A stretch of 64,000 bases of DNA from Megalonaias nervosa (lineage: Eukaryota > Mollusca > Bivalvia > Unionida > Unionidae): positions 1 to 64,000 of the forward strand of contig JAECUM010009278.1 of assembly GCA_016617855.1 (NCBI GenBank), given 5' to 3'. Position 1 is the stretch's first letter; each line of letters starts with the position of its first letter. Below the pieces are notes generated by a model that did no database searches, was not told where the DNA came from, and saw only the letters and a program-made list of their open reading frames with translations. The translations under genes were made by a program, and so were the position numbers. Below, in pieces: positions 38,101 through 50,100 of this stretch.

Positions 38101-41100
38101 GTACAAAAAAAAATGCATTCATCATGCTATGAATCCAGTTCAAAAATGAACCATTAATTAAAATAATTTAAATCAATTTAATTAACCTAAATTAATGATT
38201 CCAGGACTGCATGCTTCCGATTATATCTTAATCACAAGCCTAGAGAAGACAAAATACTAAAATCAACTCTCTAAATTATGTATGTCTTGGTATTTATGTT
38301 GTTTGTTTTTTCAAACATCCAGTCAAACTTAATCCATAATTAAGTCCATTAATCTATTTGCATACCTTCCAGTTTATCAATATTTGCCATCAGAGTATCT
38401 TTCTTGTCCATCAGCAACTCCAATGTGTATGACAACTTCTCCATGTATTGTTCAGATGGATTCAATCCCTGGGGAGCAAATAAAAACTTCAACACAAAAT
38501 ACAGAAACAAAGATATAAGTACTGACATCAATAATCAAGCATTCTGTGAAATCTGATGTCTCACATGTTTTTGTATGCTACTATATTAACACTCTTTTGA
38601 CTTACAAAATACTTTAACACCAAACTTCAACTCAAAACATCAATGTAAAACTTTCAAACAAAACTTCAATTCAGAACTTTAAATCAAAACTTAAACACAA
38701 AACATTAATACAAAACTTAAACACATTAAAATACAAGACATTAATACGAGAGTTCAACACAAAATTCTAACACTAAACTTCAACATAAAACATAAACACC
38801 AAACTTCAATACATAATTTTCATTAAAAAAAACTTTCATGACAAAACTGTAACATTGTTAATGACTAAGCAAAAACTGAGCAATCTCAACGACTTTCTGA
38901 AACTATTCTCATTAAGGTATTCATTGATGGTGATAACAAAATACCCAAATATCTCAAATGACCTTCTGAAAATGTTGTCAGGAAGGCATTCAGTAATGGC
39001 CATAAGAAAATACATGAATGATTTGAATGATTTTCTAAAACTGTTCCCATTAAAGCATTCACTAAAGGTGATAACAAAATAACAATTTTTTCTACTGAAA
39101 TGTTTCAATAATTCTTACCCCATCATAATACCTTAGGAGAACTAAAACAACCTTGGAAATCTAGCCCACCCACAATAAAAACTTTAATAGCTAAAAAACA
39201 GTTATCTGCCCACAAAGGTGGCAGTTAGAGTGATCTCCCCTTGATCCAGATATTGGTGCCACATCCCGTGATTTCTTCAGTTACTACTGAAAAGGAAGAC
39301 ATTCTCTCTATATGAATGTAACTTCAGGGAGGCTCAAAGAGTGTGTGTTTCTTATGACTGAGTAAGTATTATTGAAGAAGCATATTTCTACTAGGAAAAA
39401 TTGGTTTCTTCTTCAAATATGTTGCCTGATCATGATACCTTAAGAGAATAGGTAGGAGGTGAAAGGAGATATATCCCATTACCCCAGAGAGACTATCTCT
39501 GGTCCACTTAGGTATGTAAGACAGAATCCAGATAACCAGACTGGAGAATAGATTCCATGTCGAGGAGAGGCTTTGAAAAGAAAAGTCTTCCCTCATTGTT
39601 GAATGCCCCAGAAAGGTAACTTCTTCAGCCAAGCCTGTAAGGCCTACCAGAATGTGTTGAGATTATTAGGATGAAAAATCTCTGAGGCAAAGCTGGAGAA
39701 GTAGACTTGGATCTCTGTCTCACAGCATTGATAATACCAGTTAGAGAACAGTTTTGCTCAAATGCAATGTTTGTGGCCACTGCCCTTTCTTCATGAGATG
39801 AGATGTGAAGCAAATTCATTTGGGCTGGGGTTATTTCTTATATGCAGAATGAATAACCTACTTTACCCAGGACAAAGGTTTGTACTGATAAGTCATTCTT
39901 TCCCTCTGCAAGAGGGTTAGATGAGGCATAATCTCCCTTGATGCAATAGCTCAGTCCTTCTTAAGATGGCCTTGAAATGAAGAGTCCAGAGTAGACAGGA
40001 ATTCATTACAAAAGTCTGATTCCCAGCAAAAAGGGGCCTGTTCTTGGCAATGAAAGCGGGGGACATCATGAGCAAAACTGACCCATCTTTTTGGAATTGC
40101 ATGTAGTTCGAGTTCACTGTTAGGGCATTTATTTTGCAGATTCTGCATGTCATTCACTAAAGCAGTGAGGGAGCAGGCAGGTTTTATATGACAGGTTAAC
40201 CAGGGAAGTTCTTGAAAGCAGTTCAAATGGTGTCTTGTTCAGCCAGGTTTAAAGTACCCATGGTAGGTTTCACTTTGGCAAAAAGAATCCAACATCATTG
40301 GACATGTGTAATCAAGAATAGACAGCAGATAAATATGTCTTTGTTTTTATCAACATCCTCTCCTCCATGATGCAGAGTGCAAGTGATCGTTGGAACAGTA
40401 GCCTTCAACTGTGATTGGTGTTAACTATGTTTGATCAAATAGCTCTGGTAGGAAGTTAGCTATTGAGATATTGATGCCTGCAGTGGTATAAAGTGTTCTT
40501 GTGTACGCCACTGTGTGAAGATATTCAATTTGACTTTATATACCTTTAAGTGGAGGGCAATCTCATTTCAGTAATTTTTCCACCACCTGTTGTGAGAAAT
40601 GTTGTTCCTGAGGGCTTGTTTAGTAAGACCCAGGTGTTCAGGTTCAGCAACTCTGGGCTGGGATAAAATACCTGACATATCTCAGTTTCCTGGAGATTCT
40701 GTTGCAAGACTGAAGAGGTAGCTGATCCAAGATTTTTCCCTCAAATCTTCAGATTTGGGACTGGTGGAACCTCATACTATGCAGATTGTGAGAAGCTGAT
40801 CCACTGGTCAAAGTCTTAGCCTCCATTTGGGCAACAGAATCGTTGTAATGGGCACATAAGAAGGCAACCTAAGACTAAGATGTTCACAGCACTGAGCAAA
40901 CCCAGCTGGCAAAAAATTCTCTGGTAGGTGTATTGTCCCACACAAGCAAGAAAGCCACCATTGTACTTATTCAATGCTTGTTCCTGATGGAGACATACTT
41001 GTTTACTTGAGTGTTAAACTCCAGACCTAGATGACCAAAATTTTGAGATGGTATCAGTTGAGAGATGTCCTTGTTGACAAGGAAACTGAGGTTGAGAAGG

Positions 41101-44100
41101 AGCATAACAAGTGATAACATGTCTTGCTCCAAGATAAAACATTCCTGCTGTTTTTGTAGAATGTAATCTTTGTAGGCAAATCACAGAGTCTTCCTGGAAG
41201 CCGTGTGAGTGAGGACATGAAGCCAAACCTCTTTGCTAATCCACATTGATTGTGTATTCTACCTACTACATGGCATTTAGAACCAGTTGTGGCATTTGAT
41301 CATGAACTAAGGATACAAATGAGCTGACTGAGTGCCCTTAGGTCAATGACCAGGCAATGAGTGCCATGCTTGTACAGAAGGGAACCCTGGAAAAAAGGAG
41401 ATGCGCTGAAAGTGATACTGAATCTCTAAGAAACCACTTGTTGATGTCATAGCAAATCTTTTCCCATTTGGCTGTGAAGGAATGGAGCCTTTCCACTACC
41501 AGGATCTGTGGTAAAGGCAGTGAGAAGATGATGCCATTTGAGATAGAGAGGGTCTCTTGGAAAGAAATGCTGGCAAAAAATGACCCCACTCTCAATCTTT
41601 GTTTAGGAGAAATGTGCTTTTCAACATTTTTAAATTCAGTATGACTATAACCTACTGGCCTGTATTAATATTGATGAGAACTTAGATGAAAATGTCACTG
41701 CAATTTTTTGTTGATTGCCTGAAGAATCCCTCTGCTGTAGCCAAGACTGCAGGGGAGGGAAAATTGGTGTCCTTGGTGACTTGTTTGTGGTTTTCATCAA
41801 CCAGATCATTAAAGAGGACATTAGATGATAAAGGTTGTCAGCATAGCTTGACATTATGATGGTCTTTAGAAATGGTGGAGGTAGCTGAGCACTGAATATC
41901 ATTCCACCAGTTGTAAGTTCATGGCTGCTGTTACAGCCTCTCTAGAAACTGATCCACACACATGTCCTGTGGGATTCAAGTGAGAGAAGATAAGCTGTGT
42001 TCCACCTGTTGAACAATCACCACTGATACTAGATCCAACATTGAGCCCACAGCCATGGCTTTTCACACCAACTGCTGGGTATCCAAATGGAAAACTGACT
42101 AAAGTTTGTGGGAAGGTATCTATGAGACTGACACTTGGGACTTGCAATTGATGATGTAAGCAGCTCAAAATGGCAATAACTCTGTCAGACTGTAGAAGCA
42201 ATTGATGATGTAAGCAGCTCAAAATGTCAATAACTCTGTCAGACTGTAGAAGCAATTGATGATGTAAGCAGCTCAAAATGTCAATAACTATGTCAGACTG
42301 TAGAAGCAACTGATGATGTAAGCAGCTCAAAATGTCAATAACTCTGTCAGACTGTAGAAGCAATTGATGATGTAAGCAGCTCAAAATGTCAATAACTCTG
42401 TCAGACTGTAGAAGCAATTGATGATGTAAGCAGCTCAAAATGTCAATAACTCTGTCAGACTGTAGAAGCAATTGATGATGTAAGCAGCTCAAAATGGCAA
42501 TAACTCTGTCAGACTGTAGAAGCAATTGATGATGTAAGCAGCTCAAAATGTCAATAACTCTGTCAGACTGTAGAAGCATGTCAGTAACTGTCAGACTGTA
42601 GAAGCATGTCAGTAACTCTGTCAGGCTGAAGAAGCAATTGAAAGCAGATTCATCCTTTAGTCAATAATCAACTGATGCTGGAACCCGTGCTGCTCATTCC
42701 TGTATATACGCAAAAGATGCAAGTCTTGGGGTATATTTTCTGCTTGGGTGTTAATATTAATTCATGTAAATGCAAGACAGAGATAAGTCAAATACACATA
42801 AATTGGGAGTTTACTGTATGTGGATGTAATACACTAATGGCATTTGTATAACATGCAGTCAACTACAAAGAATGTATATTCAGTCTGTCTGTCACTAAAC
42901 AGACCAGTACTCTTCAATATTAAAATGAATGCTTTAGACCCTAATCTAGTAGATATTATCTGATGACAGATACTGGTCTATGTTTTACCAGTATCTGACG
43001 ACAGATCTAGGTCTGTGATGTTAACATTAATCATAGATCTAAGTCTATCATGTTGTCATTATCTGATGACAGATATAGGTCTATGATGTTATCATCATCT
43101 CACAACACATCCTATAATTATCTGATGACAGATCTACAACTATGATGTTAATAATATCTGAGGACAGATCTAGGTCTATGGTGTAAATATTATGCAGACA
43201 GACCTACATCTTTGATGATATTCACAGATTTTGGTCTATAAAGTTCATTGTCTCGATCACTGATGGCAGATCTAGCAATTTGTCAGTCCCTCAGTGAGCT
43301 CATGAAAATAAATTCTGTCAAAATTTACCAAAAGGTCCTGTTATAAGTTCTTTACACCCATGATAACTAAAACATAACTAGCCAAAATTAAAATGTACCA
43401 TTTTGTTGACACAATCACTAAATTTTTATGTCAGCAAAAAATACCTGTTTTTCAGTATGGTATGCAATCAGACAAGGATGTTTTCACTTTTTTTGGTGTG
43501 TCTGTGTGTGTGATTTGGATTTTTAATGTAGCTTTAACAATTTTTCAGTCACATCACTACAATGTCTGCAGTATGGCAGTTTATAGTGATGTCTAGTACT
43601 GGGGCATCATGCCGCAGACATGTAGCAAGATGTCACACCCAGTCACATTACCCTGACACCAGGCTGACCAGTCCTAACACTAACCTCTTAATTCTGAATG
43701 CTAAGTGAGACATCTGTTAGTACCATTTTTATAAGTCTTTGGCATGACTCAGCCAGGGTTCAAACCCAACTTTTTTGTTATCTCTGATAGAGTGCAATAT
43801 GAGATCACAAAGATGTCAACACCTCATTTAGTAATCTTTGACAGCACAGTACAATTTTGAAATACAGTATATTCCACAATATCCACACCTCATTTTGTAG
43901 TCTTTAACACCACAATATGCTGCGAGATTAGACTAAGTTTGACAAAGATATCTACAGCTCTTCTGGTATATTCTCTAACAGCAGAGTATGATATCAGACT
44001 GTATCACTCAAAAATGTGTACAACTCCTCTTGTAATCTCTGACAGTACAGTATGAGACCAGACTATATTTCACAAAAATGTCCAAACCTCTTTTGGTAAT

Positions 44101-47100
44101 TTCTGACAGTGGTTGATGACAGTAAGATCCCTCAGCATGTTAAGCTCATGCTCTGACCAGACAGGGGCTCCAAAGGACACAGTTCCACTGCGGGGGGTCT
44201 CTGGGGGTACCCTCTGGTAACGAGGAGTCTGTACAGAAACTACTGTGCTGAACACATTCTCATAAAATGGCAGCTTGTCCCGACTGAGAAAACACAAAAT
44301 TGTTGTTTTACTGTTAAGTCATCTTAGATTGCATGGGATGAGTTATAAATTTATACATATCCATAAGTAACTTGTTTTTTTTTTATTTAATTCCAAATCT
44401 AGATATTAAAAAAAAACTTAAAAAGTAAAATTCAAACATTTATACATTTTATTAGAGCTTGTAAGTTATTTAAAAATGCAAGGAATCATACCAAATTTTT
44501 ACGAACACTCCACTAATTAGCCAAGTGCAAAAACTTTGAAAATCATTTACGGTGCATAATTTTATTGGGAAATTATGCACCCAGATGTTACTTGATATCT
44601 GCACCTTTCACATATTGTAAAGGGCAGGAGACAATTTTTATTCTGTAAATTAACTTGTCTAAGGACCAATATGTCCACATCAGTTGTCAAATAACAAGCT
44701 CTTTTTTTTTAAATCTAGCAATATTATTCCAAGACTGTATGACTGCTGCATGTTGTGTTTATTAGTTTAAACAAAATGGAGTTTAGTCAGCCAATAAGAT
44801 GAGGTACTGAAGAAGTGTATACAGACATTTAAAATTACTATTTTGAGGAATGAACCTGTGCCAAAATATTAATGGATTCGCTTCCAGATGTTTGTCAGTG
44901 CAATTCTTGCTAAGAAGCTTTAGTTTGTGTTACCATGGATACATGTGCTCTGATCTACAAAGGGTGGAACACCTACTTTACTAATGCACAAATTTATGAG
45001 TGCTGCATGTCAATTTGATCTATATTAAATTCTACAATAAAATTATTTATTTTAATTTACTTCTTAAGAACTTGCATCGAAAAATAATAAAATCCACGAG
45101 TCAAATATTTGTGAGGGCAAATATAGATTACAATTCTCATATATCCATGAAAGTTTATAGTACACACTGCCCATCCCCACCCCAAACTGCTAATCAAACT
45201 TTGAGTATTCACTGCTATATCTCGTACCCTCACATATGACAAGGATAATGTATAAGGACCTCATCTCTCACAAGATGTAGAGGGAGAGGTATAAATCCTG
45301 AGGTTCATACATATTATTTGAGGCAGCTTTGTGATTAAATCCCCTTTCATATGTTTGCGATTCGTATATATTATAATCCACACTTTTTAACCTATACGGC
45401 CATATACAAATTCCATACATACTATGTAATAAAATTTCTATCAGATTGCCAGTTAGCTCATAAACACATTCATAATTTAAGATAAATTATTTGGACAGCA
45501 AGTTCATTATCAAATTCCAGTAGTCAATACATACTATATAATGCAGTATTTAGTCAGAAAGTCCAGCGTGTCAGTCATCTCTCTCAGCTCAGTTGTGGTG
45601 ACTGGAGCTTCAGCAGGCTTACTGCGATGGGATGTTGGAGTTGATTTGGGGCTAAAATATTAGTATATAGTAAGATGAATAGAAAGGTAGCAATGAAATA
45701 TCAGGTTTGTCAGAAATACAGAGAAAGACACTTGACATGTATGAATCAGACAACACAAAATTCTACCAGTGAAGTAATGACACACAGTCATCCACAGGCT
45801 TTTTTAAATTACTGATTCTCCTCCCTTCCCCCAGTCTTGCTACCCACCTTCCCAATGTTCCTATCAATTGAGAAAAAATTCTTTAATTATTTAACCAATC
45901 TAGAAAATGACTCAGAATGATCCAGAGCTAGAAGTAACTATGTTTAAAAAGTACAGGAATATTTCTATCACATGATACATGCATTAATAACATGAACATA
46001 TGGAAGAGTGAGCAAAGGGACACTAATGTAGTATAAAATATTAAACATTTTCCAACATCATATGTACAATATGGATGTACATTATTTTATAAATACATTT
46101 CTCTATTTTCTTTATCTAATGAGCTGATATACATCAACAGAATCATACCTTATGCAACATTACTGTTTGCTCACCCACATTAATTCATATTGTTTCCTTT
46201 AAAAAAAAGGAATATATCCAAGAACTGCATTGTTTTATCTTTATTATAAAGGGAAGCAACACACCAGTGCATATTGGCATGAATAAGTATAACTAAGTGA
46301 CAATATACAGTACTAAGTACTGTAACGGGGTTGGGGAGGAGGTTTGGAGATTACTAGTACTACTTTGGAGGGGGTAATAAGGTAACTAAATTTGGTAGAT
46401 CTAGAGTTCATACATTTCAAAGCGCTTGAAACGCAGATGAATTACAGCACTTAAATCTTTTGGATTTTTGGATGCAAGGTACAATACATTTTGTACAAAT
46501 TGCAGTGAAGAGTGGGAGTACAGTAGACCTTGGGGTTGGGTGCATACAGTAATTACAGTTTGTAAACCTTGGGAGTGGAGGTTGAGGGCATACTGTAATT
46601 ACAGTTTTGTAAACTCTGGAAGTGGTTTTTTTTTACAGTAATTAAAGTCTGTAAAGTCTGGAAGTGGGGTGTTTTTACAGTAATTACAGTTTGTAAACTC
46701 CGGAAGTGGGGTGTTTAAACTCTGGAAGTGGGGTGTTTTACAGTCATTACAGTTTGTAAACTCCGGAAGTGGGGTGTTTTACAGTAATTACAGTTTGTAA
46801 ACTCCAGAAGTGAGGTGTTTTACAGTAATTACAGTTTGTAAACTCTGGAATTGGGGTGTTTTACAGTAATTACAGTCTGCAAACTCTGGAAGTGGGGTGT
46901 TTTACAGCAATTACAGTTTGTAAACCCTGGAAGTGGGGTGTTTTACAGTAATTACAGTCTGTAAATCTGGAAGTGGGGTGTTTTACAGTCTGTAAACTCT
47001 GGAAGTGGGGTGTTTTTACAGTAATTACAGTTTGTAAACTCCGGAAGTGGGGTGTTTAAACTCTGGAAGTGGGGTGTTTTACAGTCATTACAGTTTGTAA

Positions 47101-50100
47101 ACTCCGGAAGTGGGGTGTTTTACAGTAATTACAGTTTGTAAACTCCAGAAGTGGGGTGTTTTACGGTAATTACAGTTTGTAAACTCTGGAAGTGGGGTGT
47201 TTTACAGCAATTACAGTTTGTAAACTCTGGAAGTGGGTGTTTAATAGTAATTACAGTTGGTAAACTCTGGAAGTGGGGTGTTTTACAGTAATTACAGATT
47301 GTAAACTTTGGAAGTGGGGTGTTTTACAGTAATTATAGTCTGTAAACTCTGGAAGTGGGGTGTTTTACAGTAATTATAGTTTGTAAACTTTAGGAGTTGC
47401 AGGAGTACAGTAATATAAATTTTGTAGACATTGCTAGTCGGATTACAGTGATTATATTCTGAAGACCAGGGCTACATTGTTGGCCTTGTGCACATATAAT
47501 TAGGCATTTTTATATCTGTATGTGTCTTTTATAATTTGAAAGGTAGGAAATGTGTAGTAATTATTGTTGATGTTGATAGTTTACTATATCAAGAATTAGG
47601 GACATGTGTGTATCTATCAGAAGTCGTGATATTATTGTTGTTGTTATAGCTGTTATTATAGAACAAGTGTGTATGGAATATTTAGATGTGAGTTTGTGAG
47701 TTGACCTAATGATTTAATTACCATTATACTGATGAAAGGTCTGTAAGAGTGTGTTAATTCTTGTGTGATTGAGTAAGGAGACAGGAAGCTATCCAGGTGG
47801 GATAGGGCACCACCCAAAGATTGGAGAGAGGAGAAGACACATACAAGCACGTGGAAATAGGCAGTTGTGCAAAGGTGCAGGGCTGAGTGAATAGGCAGTT
47901 GTGCGAAGGTGCAGGGCTGAGTGAATAGACAGTTGTGCGAAGGTGCAGGGCCAGGAGAATAGGCAGTTGTATGAAGGCGCAGAACTGGAGAATGGAAACA
48001 AGCATACCAGAAGTACTGAATCAGGATATAAGGTGGAACTTGCAATTGAGTAAAATAGAAGGGACATGGGAAGGAAACACTCTCACCTTTAATTTCACGT
48101 GATGAAATAACTGGTAATTTTAGTAGGTCTTTGTACTGATTGAGGGAAATTGCATTGAAAAATTGTCCTGTAATTGTTGAATACTGTGATATAGTTTATT
48201 AAATTGTTATACCTTTCACCTTATTATTTTTATATTTTATATACCTAGACCGTTGATCTTGCTGAATTTGGGCTCGGAGCTATTTAATCTTTTAATTGTC
48301 CGTCCTTCTCCAGTGTTAGTAATAACTCCATAGGGAGCATGTGACAATGTAGACCTCAGGAATAGGGGTACAGTAATTACAATTTGTAGACATTGAAAGT
48401 GTGGAGAGGTTTCAATAATTACATTCTGTAGACATTGAAAATGTGGAGAGGTTTCAATAATTACATTATGTAGACATTGAAAGTGTGGAGAGGTTTCAAT
48501 AATAACATTATGTAGACACTGAAAGTGTGGAGAGGTTTCAATAATTACATTATGTAGACATTGAAAGTGTGGAGAGGTTTCAATAATTACATTATGTAGA
48601 CATTGAAAGTGGAGAGGTTTCAATAATTACATTTTGTAGACATTGAAAGTGTGGAGAGGTTTCAATAATTTCATTCTGTAGACATTGAAAGTGTGGAGAG
48701 GTTTCAATAATTACATTCTGTAGACATTGAAAGTGTGGAGAGGTTTCAATAATTACATTCTGTAGACATTGAAAGTGTGGAGAGGTTTCAATAATTACAT
48801 TATGGAGACCTTAGGAGTAGGATGGATTACTGTAAATACATTAAAGACCTTTGGAGTGTGGAGGTACAGTAATGATATTTTCAAGGCCTTTGGAGTGTGG
48901 AGGTACAGTAATGATATTTTCAAGGCCTTTGGAGTGTGGAGGTACAGTAATGATATTTTCAAGGCCTTTGGAGTGTGGAGGTACAGTAATGATATTTTCA
49001 AGACCTTTGGAGTGTGGAGGTACAGTAATGATATTTTCAAGGCCTTTTGGAGTGTGGGGGTACAGTAATATTTTCAAGACCTTTGGAGTGAGTACAGTCT
49101 GTAGACCTTGGAATTAAGAGTATGCAGTAATCTGTAGACCTTGGGAACATGGTAGTACAGTAATTACATTTTGCAAACTTCATAAACAGGAGGTACATTA
49201 ATTACAATACTTAGACCTCAAGATTGGAGGTGGGTGTAGTAATTACATTTTGTAGACCTAAGGTGGCAACTGAAGTACAGTACTTACATTCTGTAGACCT
49301 TGGGAGGGGGTGGAAGTTTCTTTTTAGGTTCTTTCATCTCCGGCAAGACCTCAATCATCTTCCTGTTATCATGCTTCAAACGGGATGGAGGCTGCAGGGA
49401 AGTACAAATAAATATTCAAAAGAATATATATCATTTTGTTATTTATCAAACAATTCCCTCTGAATCATTTTTCACTACAGCAATTTAATAAGTGAATGTG
49501 ACCAGGTAAATTCTAAGAAGACAAATATCAGACAATCAATACATTTGTGATCGAACATAAGTAAATGTAAAAATAAAGTTTAAATGAGATGATGACCAAT
49601 ACCGTTGGTATATTTGGTAAGTGTGCACAGGGCATCAGTTCAAATGGCAGGTAGAATTAGTGCATAAAACCTTTAATATGCAAAAAATGCAGGTGGATTA
49701 TCTATAATCAAGATTACTCTAGTGTTTAGAGAATCATAATGACCAAGACCTGCCATATGTGATTAGAGTAAATTCAATAGCAAGGTAAAATAACTGGCTT
49801 TTATAATAGTTTTGCAGATTTATTAAAACAATGTCACAAAATGTAGACCATTTCCCAATTGTCCAATTATATCTTCTTTATCATAACAGATGATGATGAC
49901 AGTGATGATGACCACTGTTCAAGATCTGATTGTCCAAAGGCCAGAGACAGAATGGCAGATAAATAAGGTTGGTTGGGGTAATCCCGACTGTTTAAGGTAT
50001 TTTATGCAGACTAGCATGTCCAATTACAACCACAAAATAAATTCTGGAATAGCCCACATAATCCTCCTCCTCCTCCTCCTCAATGCTATTGTTGTTATCA

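Noticed and set aside
41899..42579. 226-codon minus-strand frame with repeated HHQLLLQSDRVIDILSCL
   Set aside because: It is a 54-bp array read in a multiple-of-three frame; no splice sites join it to the host gene, whose phases already close without it.
48237..48623. 128-codon minus frame with FQCLHNVIIETSPH repeats as an alternative exon
   Set aside because: It is the 42-bp donor-derived array; no acceptor with a proper pyrimidine tract precedes it. Cryptic inclusion cannot be fully excluded without RNA.
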